From Cricetomys ansorgei (lineage: Eukaryota > Chordata > Mammalia > Rodentia > Nesomyidae): a stretch of DNA of 64,000 bases. Shown piece by piece: positions 63,194 through 64,000 of the stretch (the first letter of the stretch is position 1; each line of letters starts with the position of its first letter). The notes beneath the pieces are model-generated. The model did no database searches. It was given only the letters and a program-made list of their open reading frames with translations, and was not told where the DNA came from. Made by a program: the position numbers and the translations under genes. The DNA is taken from positions 1 through 64,000 of the forward strand of contig JAMJFZ010003746.1 in the NCBI GenBank assembly GCA_026225945.1, in the 5' to 3' direction.

Positions 63194-64000
63194 TTGTGTG
63201 TAAGGATCATTCCTAGATTTCTGCACAAACATTTGAACTTATGCCTCATTCACACTTGTCTTTTGGTGACAGGCTGTGTCCTCAAGCATGGCAGACCTTC
63301 TTACAAACAATGATGGACTCAGAAGACAGAGATGTGCTGGCATGCAATATGAAGGATTTTCTCCAAGACAAGCTGCAAGTGTTTATGATGCCTGGGTGTC
63401 CTTGCAGGGGCCTGGATTCAGTACTCAGCATCTAGATGATAGCTGCTATATGTGACTACCTTTCCAGAAGTTCCAACATCCACACTGGTGACTCCTGCAG
63501 AGACCAGCTCTTGTAAGTTAAGCATGTGATATTGACACGTAATGGTGGATGGCACCTTGACCTTGCCCTCTGGAAAAATGCAAAGAGTAGAATCAGACAC
63601 AAGTTATTGTCAGCAGAAAGTACCACACAAAGAACAGGGAGGGGTTCATGGAATTTTAAAAAGAGGACCATGGGGCTCAGCAGGAGGATCAGGACACACA
63701 GTTGAGATTGCCATTGAGCTTTGTCAGAAGAAGAGACGTTCTCAGGACAGCGAGAAGAGGCTCACCACGTGTGCAGAAAGGTCCATGAACGAATTCTCTG
63801 AACCCTTCTGCCCCAGCCATGAGCATTTGCTCATGGCTGGGGCAGAAGGGTTCAGAGGACAACCATGACGGAAACTCATGGAGGCTGCCTGCTTCCGCAG
63901 TGTCCGTCTGCGGCCACACGGTTGCGTACGTTCCCCACCTGATAGTTACTGCATCTGTCTCAAGCTGGACTGGAGGCTGAACCCTAGTTTCAGAGCGGAC
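63194..64000. repeat. Macrosatellite unit 17, cut by the window end
   Basis: The first 807 bp of a homogenised unit with a perfect inverted repeat at 63796-63857. The array continues beyond the window. Confidence 0.97.

Larger units (their letters stand above)
37143..64000. repeat. Macrosatellite array, 1.3-1.7 kb units, about 17 copies
   Basis: One complex unit is repeated head to tail for about 27 kb and runs off the window. Using the TTGTGTGTAAGG anchor after the pyrimidine tract, copies start at 37686, 39245, 40801, 42361, 43914, 45181, 46722, 48331, 49946, 51651, 53297, 54941, 56596, 58249, 59909, 61554 and 63194. At the left edge is the 3' part of another unit (37143-37685). Unit order: anchor, about 200 bp unassigned, exon-like module, about 280 bp, E-box and inverted repeat, about 500 bp, DNA-transposon-like block, (TTTTC)n tract. 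Short frames inside the units shift with each indel and show no domain; I call no protein. I do not recognise the unit as a named satellite. The array is called on strand '.', but the tract reads TTTTC on +. Confidence 0.97.

Noticed and set aside
48162..63249. Lys/Arg/Glu-rich minus-strand frames ending in EKKRKEKK-type runs
   Set aside because: They are translations of the (GAAAA)n strand of the pyrimidine tract. Length follows tract length, and there is no conserved protein.
37143..64000. CRISPR-like array or bacterial repeat system
   Set aside because: Units are 1.3-1.7 kb in a rodent genome, with no short direct repeat and unique-spacer pattern. The palindromes are once per unit and belong to the satellite.

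Overview
This window is mammalian nuclear DNA from a murid rodent, most likely a mouse (Mus) or close relative. The evidence is a KRAB zinc-finger gene of the mouse M-NAVTYED type, many B1 and B2/B3 SINEs, Lx/L1 LINE fragments with murine ORF2 wording, and URR1-like rodent repeats. I saw no ID SINEs, which argues weakly against rat. There are no prokaryotic features. Family names come from memory of consensus sequences, and no database search was run.

1-13.6 kb: one gene is recognisable on the + strand, a KRAB-C2H2 zinc-finger repressor. It has a 127-bp KRAB A exon (5670-5796), a 61-bp second KRAB exon (6000-6060) and a large finger exon (8399-10289). The phases join exactly. With an ATG supplied by an unlocated upstream exon, the model gives 693 residues and 22 fingers. 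The finger exon has no in-frame start codon of its own, so ATG-based ORF calling misses the true frame and reports a frame-shifted one. A decayed ancestral piece of the finger exon (about 7808-8398) lies in the predicted intron, and dead finger remnants follow the stop. A U2 snRNA fragment lies near 11.73 kb.

13.6-37.1 kb: no convincing gene. The region holds an antisense L1 (13.6-18.2 kb, with a B1 inserted), scattered SINEs, URR1-like repeats (one carrying a B2/B3 insertion), microsatellites, an AT-rich degenerate minisatellite (34.0-34.8 kb) and a sense L1 (35.0-37.14 kb).

37.14-64 kb: a macrosatellite runs from inside the L1 to the end of the window and continues beyond it. It has 16 complete units, a partial unit at the left edge and one cut by the window end. 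Units 1-7 are 1.27-1.61 kb and clearly diverged. Units 8-17 are near identical by eye apart from the length of a (TTTTC)n tract, and complete units there are about 1.62-1.71 kb. Each unit holds a polypyrimidine tract, a block resembling a rodent hAT/Charlie-type DNA transposon, an exon-like module bounded by splice-site consensus sequences, and a long inverted repeat. In units 9-17 the inverted repeat has perfect 30-bp arms and a 2-nt loop; in units 1-7 it is imperfect or broken. I do not recognise this unit as a named satellite. It is the best candidate in the window for something undescribed.

How the parts relate: the finger gene and the macrosatellite are both recently homogenised tandem structures, about 27 kb apart. 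KRAB zinc-finger proteins commonly silence repeats, so a link is possible, but the sequence does not show one.
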